A stretch of DNA of 64,000 nucleotides, taken from contig JAJOZX010007495.1 in the NCBI GenBank assembly GCA_023014485.1, positions 32,501-96,500 on the forward strand. Direction: 5' to 3'. Positions within the stretch are counted from its first letter, which is position 1. The number at the start of each line of letters is the position of its first letter. The notes beneath the pieces were generated by a model that was not told where the DNA came from, ran no database searches, and saw nothing but the letters and a program-made list of their open reading frames with translations. Source of the stretch: Bathynomus jamesi (lineage: Eukaryota; Arthropoda; Malacostraca; Isopoda; Cirolanidae). The position numbers were made by a program, and so were the translations under genes. Positions 54,917 through 64,000 of the stretch are shown in pieces.

Positions 54917-55352
54917 AGGGGTGTAAATCAGCGAGCGCCAATGGCACGAGTCATCAAGCTAGGGAGTCTTGGGTGAGCAGTAGCTCCCCCAGCAGGGTCC
55001 AGGGCAGTGCCCCGGAAGCCAACGCATTTTAGCTTTTCCAAACAGCATTTTGTAACATTTTGGCAAAAATTATTTAACATATTCTTTATACTCACTAATG
55101 ACATACCGTAATTATCTAAAAATAAACTAATTTTTTGTCAAAAAATAAATAAATATTGAAACGACCACTGCTTGTGATACTACCTATATTTTTCTATAAA
55201 ATCCTGAAAAAACGAAAAAAAAATTAGATATAAATAAATTTCTACTGACTGTTAAGTATTTGTTAAAAACAAACAAAAATGGTTCAGTGATCCAATCAAA
55301 ATTTAACAACTGGTTCAGGCGAACTGGACCGAACCATCCCAGCACACCCCTG
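54917..55352. repeat. Possible small TIR element
   Basis: AGGGGTGT at the left and ACACCCCT at the right form an 8-bp inverted pair 436 bp apart. No matching target duplication was seen, so this may be coincidence. Confidence 0.25.
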
Positions 55353-55683
55353 GATTAAGGATACTATGGATCCGGATGTTCCCTAATCAGGCCACCATCC
55401 CCATGTGGTCTGAAATAACACTGTATATATAATATTCAATATAAATTTCATATTTACATTTAGGATAAACAGTTCTAATTGTGGCATATGTACATGTATT
55501 ATATGTATTTATATGGCTTGCAAGACAATGCTCCCACAACAATTCTATTTTCATCAAATTTTGAAAATTCCTTGTTGCCCAGTAAATGAAATTTTTGGGT
55601 ACTGGGTGACAAATTTTCTTCACTGGGTGACATTCAGTCACCCACTCACTAGGTTAAAAAAATGCTCTGATATATATATATAT

Positions 55684-55813
55684 CGATTCCCAGGTGGTAC
55701 TTCATTTTTTCATTTGTTGTTTTCTCTTTCTCGTCTTGCGCGGAATATCTCCTATACAAGCGTCGTTCTTTACGTTATTTATACTGCGTGTTCTTTGCAG
55801 TTGAATGTATATA
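55684..55813 (+). repeat. SINE body copy 1, lacking the tRNA head
   Basis: CGATTCCCAGGTGGTACTTC to TTGCAGTTGAATGTATATA; a nearly exact direct repeat of 55949-56078. It begins inside what is box B of the tRNA-like head in copy 2. Confidence 0.85.
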
Positions 55814-55895
55814 ATGTTACGGCAAGCGGGAGGTGCCCCCTTGGGGCATTGGTTTCTGCGAGTATGTAGAGGAATTACGGCATTTGGAAGAGTGG

Positions 55896-56078
55896 AGTCC
55901 ATGGTGTAGTGGTTATCGCGTCTGACCGGCAATCGGAAGATCCCGGTTCGATTCCCAGGTGGTACTTCATTTTTTCATTTGTTGTTTTCTCTTTCTCGTC
56001 TTGCGCGGAATATCTCCTATACAAGCGTCGTTCTTTACGTTATTTATACTGCGTGTTCTTTGCAGTTGAATGTATATA
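55896..56078 (+). repeat. tRNA-derived SINE copy 2
   Basis: A tRNA-like head shows an internal RNA polymerase III box A (TGGTGTAGTGG, 55902-55912) and box B (GGTTCGATTCC, 55945-55955). The anticodon stem can form, but the loop lacks U33 and the T stem has mismatches, so it is not a working tRNA. The body is shared with copy 1, followed by a (TA)n tail. Confidence 0.75.
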
Positions 56079-56167
56079 TATATATATATATATATGATGA
56101 ATAAAACCATGTGGTTTTATTCATCATAAATATTTTTCACGTGTTACTTTCGTGAATAATTTTCATA

Positions 56168-56243
<76 letters not shown>

Positions 56244-56245
56244 TC
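56079..56245. repeat. (TA)n tracts and a 16-bp-arm hairpin
   Basis: TA repeats at 56079-56093 and 56176-56241 flank the inverted repeat ATGATGAATAAAACCA (56094-56109 and 56112-56127). Confidence 0.9.
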
Positions 56246-56437
56246 GTAAACTCCAGAAAATTCCAGAAGACTCAAATTTTTAATTTACATAAGATTAAGA
56301 AGTGGTGGGGGTGACATCAGACAACCACTTGGTTTTGGAGGGGGGTTTAAGTCATTGGCCACAAATGACCACAAGGTGGGGGGATGGGTTTGAAAACCAC
56401 CCAAAAAAGGACCACATGGTTTTTGAATGACCCCTTA

Positions 56438-57120
56438 TGGCAATATTATAGCAGCGAGTAGTTGCATCACCTGTGAGTATGTGACTATTCAGTATTATTG
56501 GCATAAATTTGACAGAATCTTAAAGATAGATGTTTTATTTGCCTTTCTATAATTCTGTAGGCATGTTCACAAATGCATTTCAGCATATTAATTCCAACTG
56601 TAAATTAGCTCTGGATCTATGGCAAGTTAAGGGTAAAAACACTCAATTTGGCTATGGAACCCCCACTCCCGAGTCATCTTAAAATAGTGTTTTTAGCAAA
56701 ACAATAGAGGACAGGAATATAGCTAACAATTATTTACTAAAATGGTAATGCACTAAATGTATCATTATTTGAAATTATTTAACAGATACAATAGTTATGA
56801 AGCTATCTACTTTATTCATAAACTCAATAAAATACACCAAATAAGCCCTACAAATGTCAGTCTTTTAAAGGGGAAGGGTGAAGGGTCCCCATACCCACCA
56901 GCTCCATACTCAACCCCCCCCCCCCCCCCCCCCCAAATGTCTGGTCAGGTCTCAATGAAAATCTGGCAATCCTAGGTGTGACCCATTTCCAATTCTGATT
57001 CAGGTAACAAATAAGATAATTTTTTTTTATTATCAAACATGTAGATATATATTGCAAATACAATGAGAGGCATTTACACCATTTCACTAGTAATAGTACA
57101 AATTCACCTGTTGCAGCAGC
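56438..57120. other. No gene recognised; poly-C tract
   Basis: AT-rich with a poly-C run at about 56916-56934. I recognise no coding or repeat class here. Confidence 0.5.
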
Positions 57121-57129
57121 TCCAGCATT

Positions 57130-57707
57130 CTGCAGCTGTTGCCACTCCTTCGGCTTTAAGAAGATGCTTCCTAACCATAAGCTTACAAGTCATTCTTTGC
57201 AGCAATACCATTGGCTAATGCTTTTCTTCCCATCACTGCCTTTGAAGGTTGCAGTGTTTTCACTAAATCACTGAATACTTCAGATTCTCTAATTCTGAAA
57301 GGCAACATTTCTTCCACAACTAATTTCAAGACTAGTTTCGTTAAACTTTTTTTGACTAATTTTACTAACATGTGCTCCAAAGGATTGCCTCTAAGTCAGC
57401 TGGGTTCCTGTCAGTGGAAAATGTGTTTTAGCTGGTGGTTTGTCTGCATCTGCACATCTCTTTTTTGTAATCAGTTCACTGGAACCCAATTTTGCACAAT
57501 TGTCAAACCTTTTTCACTTGGATGCTTCATGGAAACATGTTTCTTTAAATTGAACATAGAATGTTTATTGGTGGAATAATATTTGACTACAGGGCAACAA
57601 AGTTCACACAGAAATTTTAAGTTATCGCCAGAAGTTGTTTCTACAAATGTGAAGTACTCATCATAGGTGTGCACACTGGATACGCAAGGTACGCAGTGCG
57701 TTGCCAA
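57130..57707 (-). pseudogene. hAT transposase N-terminal fragment with BED-like zinc finger
   Basis: Minus-strand frame 57707-57471 has YDEYFTFVETTSGDNLKFLC and CELCCPVVKYYSTNKHSMFN, then LKKHVSMKHPS: a C-x2-C...H-x4-H BED-type finger. After stops, 57380-57183 reads LVVEEMLPFRIRESEVFSDL and QPSKAVMGRKALANGIA, the conserved region that follows the finger in many hAT transposases. The catalytic part is absent on this side. Confidence 0.75.
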
Positions 57708-58086
57708 TTTTTTTTATTAAATTTAAAAATTTAAATTTTTTTAAATATTGATAAAATGTTGTTATAAATACCAATAAATTTTATAATTTATTCAGTATAC
57801 TTAAGCAATACAAAGTAAAATTAAGTGAAACTTCCTTGTTTTCTCATGTGCTTTTTTACAAGGTATGCTCTGAGCATAGAATGTACTTGCATAGGAATAT
57901 GATCCTTAAGTGCTGGGTAGGGCTTAACAAATACTGCCTTACTATTGGCTGAAAAATGTGCTGGGATACGCTGGAGTGTTTCAGCATAGTTTTATATAGT
58001 GGGTGATGGAAAGTGGTTGCGTCATTCAAATCATTTGAAATTTTGCATTTAGTTTATGTTAAATTAGTACCATTTTAGGTGCAGTT

Positions 58087-61073
58087 ATGAATGAACAAGA
58101 AAGTGAATGTTTAATTTGTAAAATTAATGAAACTACATTTTCATCCAAATCATACGTATGAAGAGAAACTTGCATTCAAGAATGCAGATAGGCCTACTCC
58201 TGATTTACCGAATTTAATGCAAATCAAAGCCAAATTCACCAGATTATTTCACTCTTCATCTTGCAGTAAAGTGATCTGGTTGGCAGGTTGCAAGGAAAAA
58301 GTGTTTTATTTTGCTGGCCTTGTCTGCTTTTTGCAATTGATAAAAGTGTATGGAGTAAAACTAGATATAAAGATTTGGAAAATCTATCTCACGCAATGAA
58401 AAAGCATGAAAGCTTGTGAGGACATATAAAAGCAACTTTGTCTTCTGCTAGTTTTGGCCACTGTCATATTGATACAATGCTAGATGAGCAAAAAGCACAA
58501 GCAATTTCTCAACACAATGAAACTGCCAAACATAACCGAGAAGTAATGAAATGACTCATCAATGCAACTTGTTTTTTAGGTAAGCAAGGGCTACTGTTTA
58601 GAGCACATGACAAGGTCAAAAAGTCTCTTAACCAGGGTAATTACAGAGAATACCTAAAATCATTAAGCTTGTATGAAGAATGTTTGAAATTTCATTTAAA
58701 AACCTGTACTGTGTGTAGTGGTTTGTCTAACCACACTCAAAATTATTTAATTGACGCTGTAGGGATAACTATGCTGAAGGAACTTAAGAGAGAATTAGCA
58801 ATTTGTAGCAATAATGGTCAACAAAACATCAGATATTGCAATGAGAGAACAGTTATCATTTGTACCAAGATACGTTTTCAAAGGAAATGTGTATGAATGT
58901 TTCATTACTTTCAAGGACGTCAGTAATGACAGAACAGCAGCAGCAGCTTTGGAGACAATGGTTCTTGAGTTTTTGAATAATTTTACTTGCAAGGCAAAGT
59001 TAGTTACCCAAACATATGATGGGCAGCAGTTGTTGCATCTGATCTAAATGGTCTCCAGGCTAAAATAAGAGAACATCTCCCACAGGCATTATTTGTTCAC
59101 TGCTACGCTCATAATTTAAATTTAGTTTTGTTTCAGTTTCTCAAAACTAAGTTCAAGAAGTTTTTCGGAACACTTGATGAAACAGTTTAGTTTTTTCACA
59201 AATCCACTAAAAGAACGGATGCTTTGAATGAAATTGTGTATCCCTGCATGCCAAAGGTGGCACCAACTAGGTGGACATATTCTCATTTAGTGAACATAGT
59301 TAAAGAACATAAAGCTACAGTCATTCCTCCGTATTCATGTGACTGACATATGCGAGACTGCCCATTCATGAGAGAATAATAGTAACCATTAAATCAGCAT
59401 CTGCGAGGGAGAAAGACCGCCTATTCAAGATTCAAATTGGCTGCCATCTGGCTGATGCGCAAAAGTGTACTAAATGCGGGTCCATCCTCGCACAGCTGCT
59501 TCTCCCCACATGCGAGCGAGAGCCGAGAATGAGTCAGTCACCGAGTTGCCTTCGTTAGTGATGCATTGTCTGTGCTGAACTGTGTGTTTACTTTTGTGAT
59601 TTTGATGGTATTTTGCCTTATTTTTTATTAACTATGGGTTCCAAGCGCAGTGTTAGTGGTATTGAAAGTACCCACTAAGAGAAAGGTGGTGGTACTGAGC
59701 CTTAGTGAAAAAATAAAAGTGTTAGATCGTCTCACCTTCATTGGTAAGTTTTCATTACATTAACATTATGCTAATATGTTTGTTTGTGTTCACTTAAAGG
59801 GTATTATAACAACAATGAAAAAGAAAAGTTTTCTGTAATTTTCTTTATTACAGGTGTTAGAAATATTGATAGGCTATGTTCGTGTTAGGCTAGGATTTAT
59901 CACTGTCAGTAGTGGTAGAAAATGATTTCATACAATGTTTTTTTTGTTGTTTCTTTTAATTCTATTTAGTATTAATCTATATAATTATTAATTGGTGTTT
60001 TTTTCGGCATTTATGGCTAAATTAAGGGGGCAAAAAGGGATTTTCAGGGGAGCTGGGAACTTAACCCTATTTTTCCATAAGTTTATATGTTCAACATCCA
60101 TGAGATCAACACTCGCGACGATTTTTAAGAACCTAACCCTCGCGAATACTGAGGAATGACTGTAATCTTCTTGAACTATTTGAGCAAATTATGAATGACA
60201 CTTAAAAGTGGGATAAGCATTCAATCTTTATGGCTGAAACAATCAAACAGCATCTCTGTGCATTTGAGTTTTCATTCATGTTGGAAATCTTTGGAAGCAT
60301 ATTTTCACAAACCAAACAGACATACTGTACAGTATTCTGCAAAATAAATACTATGACATTGCTTACTGCACTGGAAGAGTGAATGAAACTTTAGATGTAA
60401 TTCAGAAAATGTGGAGTGGCTTTGATGATTGTGGCAAAGGTGAAATATTGCATGCCATTGACTACTGATGCAGAACCAAAACGAATAAGGCTAGCACAGA
60501 CTGATCAGCCAGATTTGGAAATGAAGAGACTTTATTTAGAAATCACAGATACAGTTTGCATGCAACTTACTCCTCAGTTTGGAAATCTGTCACAGTTAAA
60601 ATTTTTGGACCTTCTGAATCATGAAAATTTTCTAAAATTTAGCCAAGCATTCCCTGATGAAATTCTTAAAACCTTTGTGGAGTTACACAGTGGCTCTTTT
60701 GATTTTATAAGACTGAAAAATGAACTAAGTGTCCTATACTCATCTGAAGGATTAAGGAAAATATCCCTACCATATTGCAAAATTCTTGAGCCTGAACAAC
60801 TTGAGTGAAAGCATGCTTGAACTTAAAAAACTTGTAGAGCTAGTACTAACCATTCCCTCTACAACTTCATCAGTAGAAAGATCATTTCCGACTTTGAGGA
60901 GAATTAAAACGTATCTAAGAAGTACAATGGGTGAAGAAAGGCTGTCATGGTTAGCCCTTATGAGCATCGAAAATGAGTTATTAGTCCAAATGAAATCTGA
61001 CCCATCATTCTACGATTCAGTAATAGATAAATATTCCACTAAGAATCATAGGGTCAATCTGAAATATCAATAA
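58087..61073 (+). pseudogene. hAT transposase, DUF4371/TTF-finger type, heavily decayed
   Basis: Plus strand, starting near ATG 58087 (MNEQESECLICK). TTF-type finger FTRLFHSSSCSKVIWLAGCK at 58127-58399; DUF4371 part with CFLGKQGLLFRAHDK, GNYREYLKSLSLYEECLK and LIDAVGI (58550-58896). LVTQTYDGQQ follows at 58814-59047, then VHCYAHNLNLVLFQFLK and PTRWTYSHL to 59317. After the Tigger relic it resumes with NLLELFEQIMND and ends with VLTIPSTTSSVERSFPTLRR and KTYLRSTMGEERLSWLALMS (60786-61073). At least eight frame changes or stops. It is related to, but distinct from, the hAT at 1-2351. Confidence 0.85.
59318..60162 (+). mobile_element. Tigger (pogo-group Tc1/mariner) deletion relic
   Basis: The ends CAGTCATTCCTCCGTATTC and, inverted, CAGTCATTCCTCAGTATTC are flanked by TA (59316-59317 and 60163-60164). 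Inside, after ATG at 59634, short text MGSKRSVSGIES and, one base shifted, KRKVVVLSLSEKIKVLDRL matches the N-terminal psq/CENP-B-like helix-turn-helix of Tigger transposases. The catalytic domain is deleted. It is inserted in the hAT relic; the host frame joins as HKANLLELF on removal. Confidence 0.85.
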
Positions 61074-61270
61074 AAATCACACTGTTGCATATAAATAGTT
61101 AAATATATACCATATCGTGTCCACCCCATCATCCAGATTTGGTAAGTACCATTACTACTGTACCAAGGTCATAATTTATTATAGTTTATATTATTTATAT
61201 TATTGTTATTTCTTGAAAATTCTTGCATAATAAAATTTTTATATATATATATATATATACATACACACCT
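61074..61270. other. 3' flank of the hAT relic; microsatellite
   Basis: AT-rich, ending in (TA)n at about 61240-61259. The hAT right end may lie near 61128 (GGGGTGGACAC inverted, resembling GGTGTGCACAC at 57666), but this is weak. Confidence 0.35.
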
Positions 61271-61765
61271 TACCTTACAACCTTACAAAGGTTCCGTGCG
61301 ATGATTTCTCATTTCGCGAAGGTCAAGCTTGTCACCCCTCCTCTCGAGTTGGCCTGGTGAAGTAGTGAGTTGGATTCTTGCACTCTCCACCTCACATAGC
61401 CAAGTACGCCCAGCTCATTGGGGATTGTTCTGAGCCAGGCATCTAGTCTTCTTTTGAAGATTTCCACTGCAACTCCCTTCATGTTTCTTAGGTCTTTGAG
61501 CAACTGATTAAACAGTTTTGGTCCTCTCACTACAAAACTATTTTCTTTCAGGGTTAAGGATGTTCCTTGTCTCACCTTCAATTTGGGAATACAACACAGT
61601 CTACCGCTTATACTTTTCACCGTTGTTTGGGGAGTTATGGGATTCAGAGTAAGATTAGGGACTAGTTTCTCCATTATTTTCCGTGTAAATAATGGTGTAT
61701 CTCTCTCTTTTCCTTTCCAGTGAATATAGGTCTAGTTCTCGTAACCTTTCCGAGTAATTTAGTTC
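61271..61765 (-). pseudogene. LINE reverse transcriptase C-terminal fragment
   Basis: Minus strand. Begins about 61765 with ELNYSERLRELDLYSLERKR (one shift), then the 61674-61309 frame: IMEKLVPNLTLNP, NSFVVRGPKLFNQLLKDLRN, VEIFKRRLDAWLRTIPNE and ESNSLLHQ. This is the thumb-to-C-terminus tail common to CR1/L2-like LINEs, from a family different from the others in the window. Confidence 0.8.
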
Positions 61766-62410
61766 TTTGCACCCATATATATATTGGTAGCAGCATACCC
61801 GATTGCTAGCTTCACTGACCACACCTGGTACTCACTTCTGTACAGCCATGGATTTGAGGTGTCTCCTTTATCCTTCAACATTCTGTTCATCAGCTGTTGC
61901 ACTGTTAATTGACTGAATTGCTTCTGCCTGTTGTCCACTTGTACTAGATTGAGGATCACTCAGTTCCATGATGGCAATAAAGTGTTAAAACAATTGGGAA
62001 ATTAAGCAACTCAAGGCAAGAGCCATAATGTACAACCACATGTTAGCGCATCACAAGGGACAATGCTGACAGGCATGAAGGACACCTATCCAGGGGTGGA
62101 CAATGACAGCTTGGTCATGTGACCACTTTCACAAAGTCATCTGGATAACTGGCCATTTAACCTTCATAAGATGGTGGATTGATAGAGAAAGGAGTTATTC
62201 CTTCTAATTTGTCTGCTCCAAAGTTTTAAAGAAACTTACCATTTTCCTGCTTTTGTCTCCATCCAATATTAAAATTTTGGTTTTTCTAATTAAGTATTCA
62301 TGCTCAATTTGAACTGTCAACTTCTTTATGATCTTATTCATGGTTACAGTGAAACTTAGTTTCCAATCTCAAAACATCATATGGTGAAAATATTTTAGTA
62401 AATACTTTAT
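61766..62410. other. No gene recognised
   Basis: Weak minus-strand open stretches (61759-61959) without recognisable motifs; otherwise AT-rich, noncoding. Confidence 0.5.
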
Positions 62411-62602
62411 AGATCACCTGAAGATCGATCCATCACCCTCATTAAAATTCAAGCTGCCACCTGAAGATCAGTCACCCCAAAATTGCTCACTTGAAGATGT
62501 CACCCTCAAGGAAAATTAAGTCAAAAGAAAAAATTACAAAAATTTATTACATAGGAAATAAAAGTAAAATTATTAAAAAAAAAATTCAAAATTGAAATTC
62601 AA

Positions 62603-63517
62603 TTAACAAGGAAATTGAATGGCAATGTGATGCACGAGGTGCATAAATCCATTTGCTGAGTATCTGTCCATCCACATGAATTCTTGGAGATATGAATTTA
62701 AGAATTCTCTCTTGCAACCACACATTTTTTTAATTTGATGCTTGTGCTTTCCCCAATATGATTCTATAGCTTGCGTATGAATGCCTGTATTGGGATCCAA
62801 AAACTGAAGGCTGTGGTTAAATGTTTGGTGTTGAAGACCTAAATCACGTTGAATATTTGTATATGCTTTCCACTCATCACTGTAAATAATTGATCCTGGT
62901 CGAACTATGGTCTGAATAATTGGTAGGAGTGTTGCAGCATCTCTTTTATTCACTATTGTCATGTATCCTTGTCCTAGGGATGTGCTTGTATCCACAGCAC
63001 CAAATACCCATACAGGGCTTTGTGAACCTCGTCCTTTATGGTACTTAAGTTTGTGAGAGAAGCAGGATTCATCAATTTGCACAATTACTCCTGGACCACC
63101 TAAAAAAATTGGATTGACTTGGAAGTGTACTTTGCAAACCTCTCGGAAAAAATTGTAAATATTTATCACTGTCCTCTCAGATATATTTAAAATGTTGATT
63201 GCTTGGGTTTCACCTATACGCTCACACCACAAAAACATTGCATGAACCCATTTTTGCAGGGTTATCCTCGACTTTGCAAAAAAAGATCCATTTCTTATGG
63301 ACAAAGTGCATTTGTATTTAGGGCAATTTCTATATTGACACTTCCAGATGTATCCATCTGTTCCTCTTGAGTACTTTGTCCAATTCATTGACTGAGAACA
63401 ATTCTCGCACTTCATCTCGCTCTTCAATAGCCTTTGTTGTTTTAGCCAGTTGATAACTGGTAGAGAGTCTTCACTAAGCAAAGGAAGGAAGCAAGATTCG
63501 AAAGTGTTTCGTTCCAT
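62603..63517 (-). CDS. Merlin (ISXO2-like, IS1016-type) transposase, intact frame
   Basis: 304-residue uninterrupted ORF from ATG at 63517. The N-terminus has a zinc-ribbon with Cys 37, 40, 60 and 65. The middle, WVHAMFLWCERIGETQAINI, is a helix-turn-helix-like segment. The ISXO2-like DDE core has D149 (VIVQIDESCFSHKLKYHKGR), D214 (IIYSDEWKAY) and E252 (AIESYWGKHKHQIKK). All three residues are present and the length is typical, so the protein may be active. It would excise and insert Merlin ends, leaving 8-9 bp duplications. The neighbouring MITE shares its end sequence. Confidence 0.95.
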   Translation of the reverse strand: MERNTFESCFLPLLSEDSLPVINWLKQQRLLKSEMKCENCSQSMNWTKYSRGTDGYIWKCQYRNCPKYKCTLSIRNGSFFAKSRITLQKWVHAMFLWCERIGETQAINILNISERTVINIYNFFREVCKVHFQVNPIFLGGPGVIVQIDESCFSHKLKYHKGRGSQSPVWVFGAVDTSTSLGQGYMTIVNKRDAATLLPIIQTIVRPGSIIYSDEWKAYTNIQRDLGLQHQTFNHSLQFLDPNTGIHTQAIESYWGKHKHQIKKMCGCKREFLNSYLQEFMWMDRYSANGFMHLVHHIAIQFPC

Positions 63518-63604
63518 AGTCTAGATAAAAGTGAATTTTAAAAATAATTTTTTCTTTTATAATAATATGCATCATGAAACCTAATCTATTTGTGTGTATG
63601 TACA

Positions 63605-63750
63605 CTTATTACTAACCTATATCTTTCTTTAGAGTGGATTATCTATCCTTAAACTGAGCCATTTTCATATCCATAGACTTTAAATATCCTTACACTAATA
63701 CTAACCTATATCTATGTTTATAAGGGATTATCTATCCTGTAGCTATAAAT
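63605..63750. repeat. Imperfect direct repeat upstream of the Merlin ORF
   Basis: ACTAACCTATATCT...GGATTATCTATCCT occurs at about 63612-63652 and 63702-63742, a period near 91 bp. Function unknown; perhaps subterminal transposon repeats. Confidence 0.7.
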
Positions 63751-63778
63751 TATTGAAGGGGTTATCAAATGACTTGTC

Positions 63779-63981
63779 AGATCACCTGAAAATCAGGGCC
63801 CCCAGCCTTCTTTAGTTAGCCTAATAAGGCTAACTAACGAAAATATCATGACTTAACCTAACCAATTATTAGGTCGACTGTATGTCTTTGATGATTGGTT
63901 AGGTTAGGTTGCTATATTTTCATTAGTTAGCCTTATAAAACTAACTAAAGAAGGCAGGGGGCCCTGATCTTCAGGTGATCT
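63779..63981. mobile_element. Merlin-type MITE, 203 bp hairpin
   Basis: Flanked by a perfect 8-bp duplication GACTTGTC (63771-63778, 63982-63989). Almost the entire element is an inverted repeat with arms of about 90 bp starting AGATCACCTGAAGATCAGGG (left copy AAAATC). No ORF. Its ends equal the left end of the neighbouring Merlin element. Confidence 0.93.
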
Positions 63982-64000
63982 GACTTGTCTAAACATCTTA

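Larger units (their letters stand above)
54658..56434. mobile_element. Non-autonomous PIF/Harbinger-like TIR element with nested repeats
   Basis: The left end GGGGCCATTCAAAAACCACG and the inverted right end GGGGTCATTCAAAAACCATG match over about 28 bp with two or three differences. The flanking bases are TTA on both sides (54655-54657, 56435-56437). A TTA/TWA 3-bp duplication is the PIF/Harbinger hallmark; G-rich GGGG(C/T)CATTC ends are widespread in insects. The inside carries SINE copies, microsatellites and no transposase. Confidence 0.7.
62411..64000 (-). mobile_element. Merlin transposon, right end beyond or obscured at window edge
   Basis: Contains an intact ISXO2-like transposase. The left end begins AGATCACCTGAAGATC at 62411; two further variants of CACCTGAAGATC follow (about 62459 and 62490) as subterminal repeats. 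The same end sequence borders the MITE at 63779-63981. The element's own right TIR is not seen before 64000, so its extent is uncertain. Confidence 0.75.

Noticed and set aside
55898..55970. Possible functional tRNA gene
   Set aside because: Box A and B are good, but the anticodon loop has C at position 33 and the T stem is mismatched. The head is fused to a repeated body, so it is a SINE.
57663..61130. Clean insertion of the second hAT into the BED-finger hAT with an 8-bp duplication
   Set aside because: Ends GGTGTGCACAC/GGGGTGGACAC are only loosely similar and flanks share ATCAT but not 8 bp; not strong enough to call.
1..64000. CRISPR arrays, bacterial operons, Shine-Dalgarno sites, rRNA
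   Set aside because: None seen; introns, LINEs and LTR elements show eukaryotic DNA. GATC and 35-bp repeats lack spacer structure.

Overview
This 64 kb window is a eukaryotic, almost certainly arthropod, repeat landscape. I see no host single-copy gene. All recognisable coding sequence belongs to transposable elements: hAT, DD41D Tc1/mariner, Merlin, Tigger, PIF/Harbinger-like, Ty3/Gypsy, BEL/Pao, CR1-like and other non-LTR LINEs, and a Penelope-like element. TTAGG-like runs, abundant (CA)n, (TA)n and (GA)n tracts and the BEL/Merlin/DD41D mix suit an arthropod, perhaps a crustacean. That assignment is inference.

Layout. 1-2351: 3' part of a DUF4371-type hAT. 2897-4296: mariner with an uninterrupted DD41D transposase. 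4623-8708 (minus): broken gene of an unclassified repeat family, split by a CR1-like LINE at 5131-6896. 9597-41878 (minus): one LINE, here called LINE-X, cut into pieces by later insertions. 41898-46998 (minus): Ty3/Gypsy element C. 47-48 kb: hAT scrap and a small TIR element. 48158-53394 (minus): three copies of one CR1-like LINE family, one with a 600-codon open frame. 53.5-56.4 kb: hAT scrap, then a PIF/Harbinger-like element holding tRNA-derived SINE copies. 57.1-61.1 kb: two hAT relics, one carrying a Tigger relic. 61.3-61.8 kb: LINE tail. 62411 to the window end (minus): Merlin element with an uninterrupted transposase, next to a Merlin-type MITE.

The main result is a Russian-doll nest that can be read at base resolution from target-site duplications (TSDs). 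LINE-X is split by BEL-A (21098-41382, TSD GTTTC), Gypsy-A (12921-20619, TSD AGGT) and an inverted-repeat Penelope-like insertion (9988-11832, 12-bp TSD). BEL-A is split by BEL-B (21877-35310, TSD AACT). BEL-B is split by a solo LTR of the Gypsy-A family (32156-33499, TSD ATAG) and by a four-exon hAT with GATC-rich ends (27251-31773, TSD TGTGTTCA). That hAT is split by a hAT-type MITE (30690-31123, TSD CTGGCATG). The deepest chain has five layers: LINE-X, BEL-A, BEL-B, hAT, MITE. At most junctions the interrupted reading frame resumes exactly when the insert and one TSD copy are removed.

Some listed frames begin at non-ATG codons, so exact protein starts in broken elements are approximate. 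Clade names beyond superfamily are inference from remembered motifs; no database search was possible.
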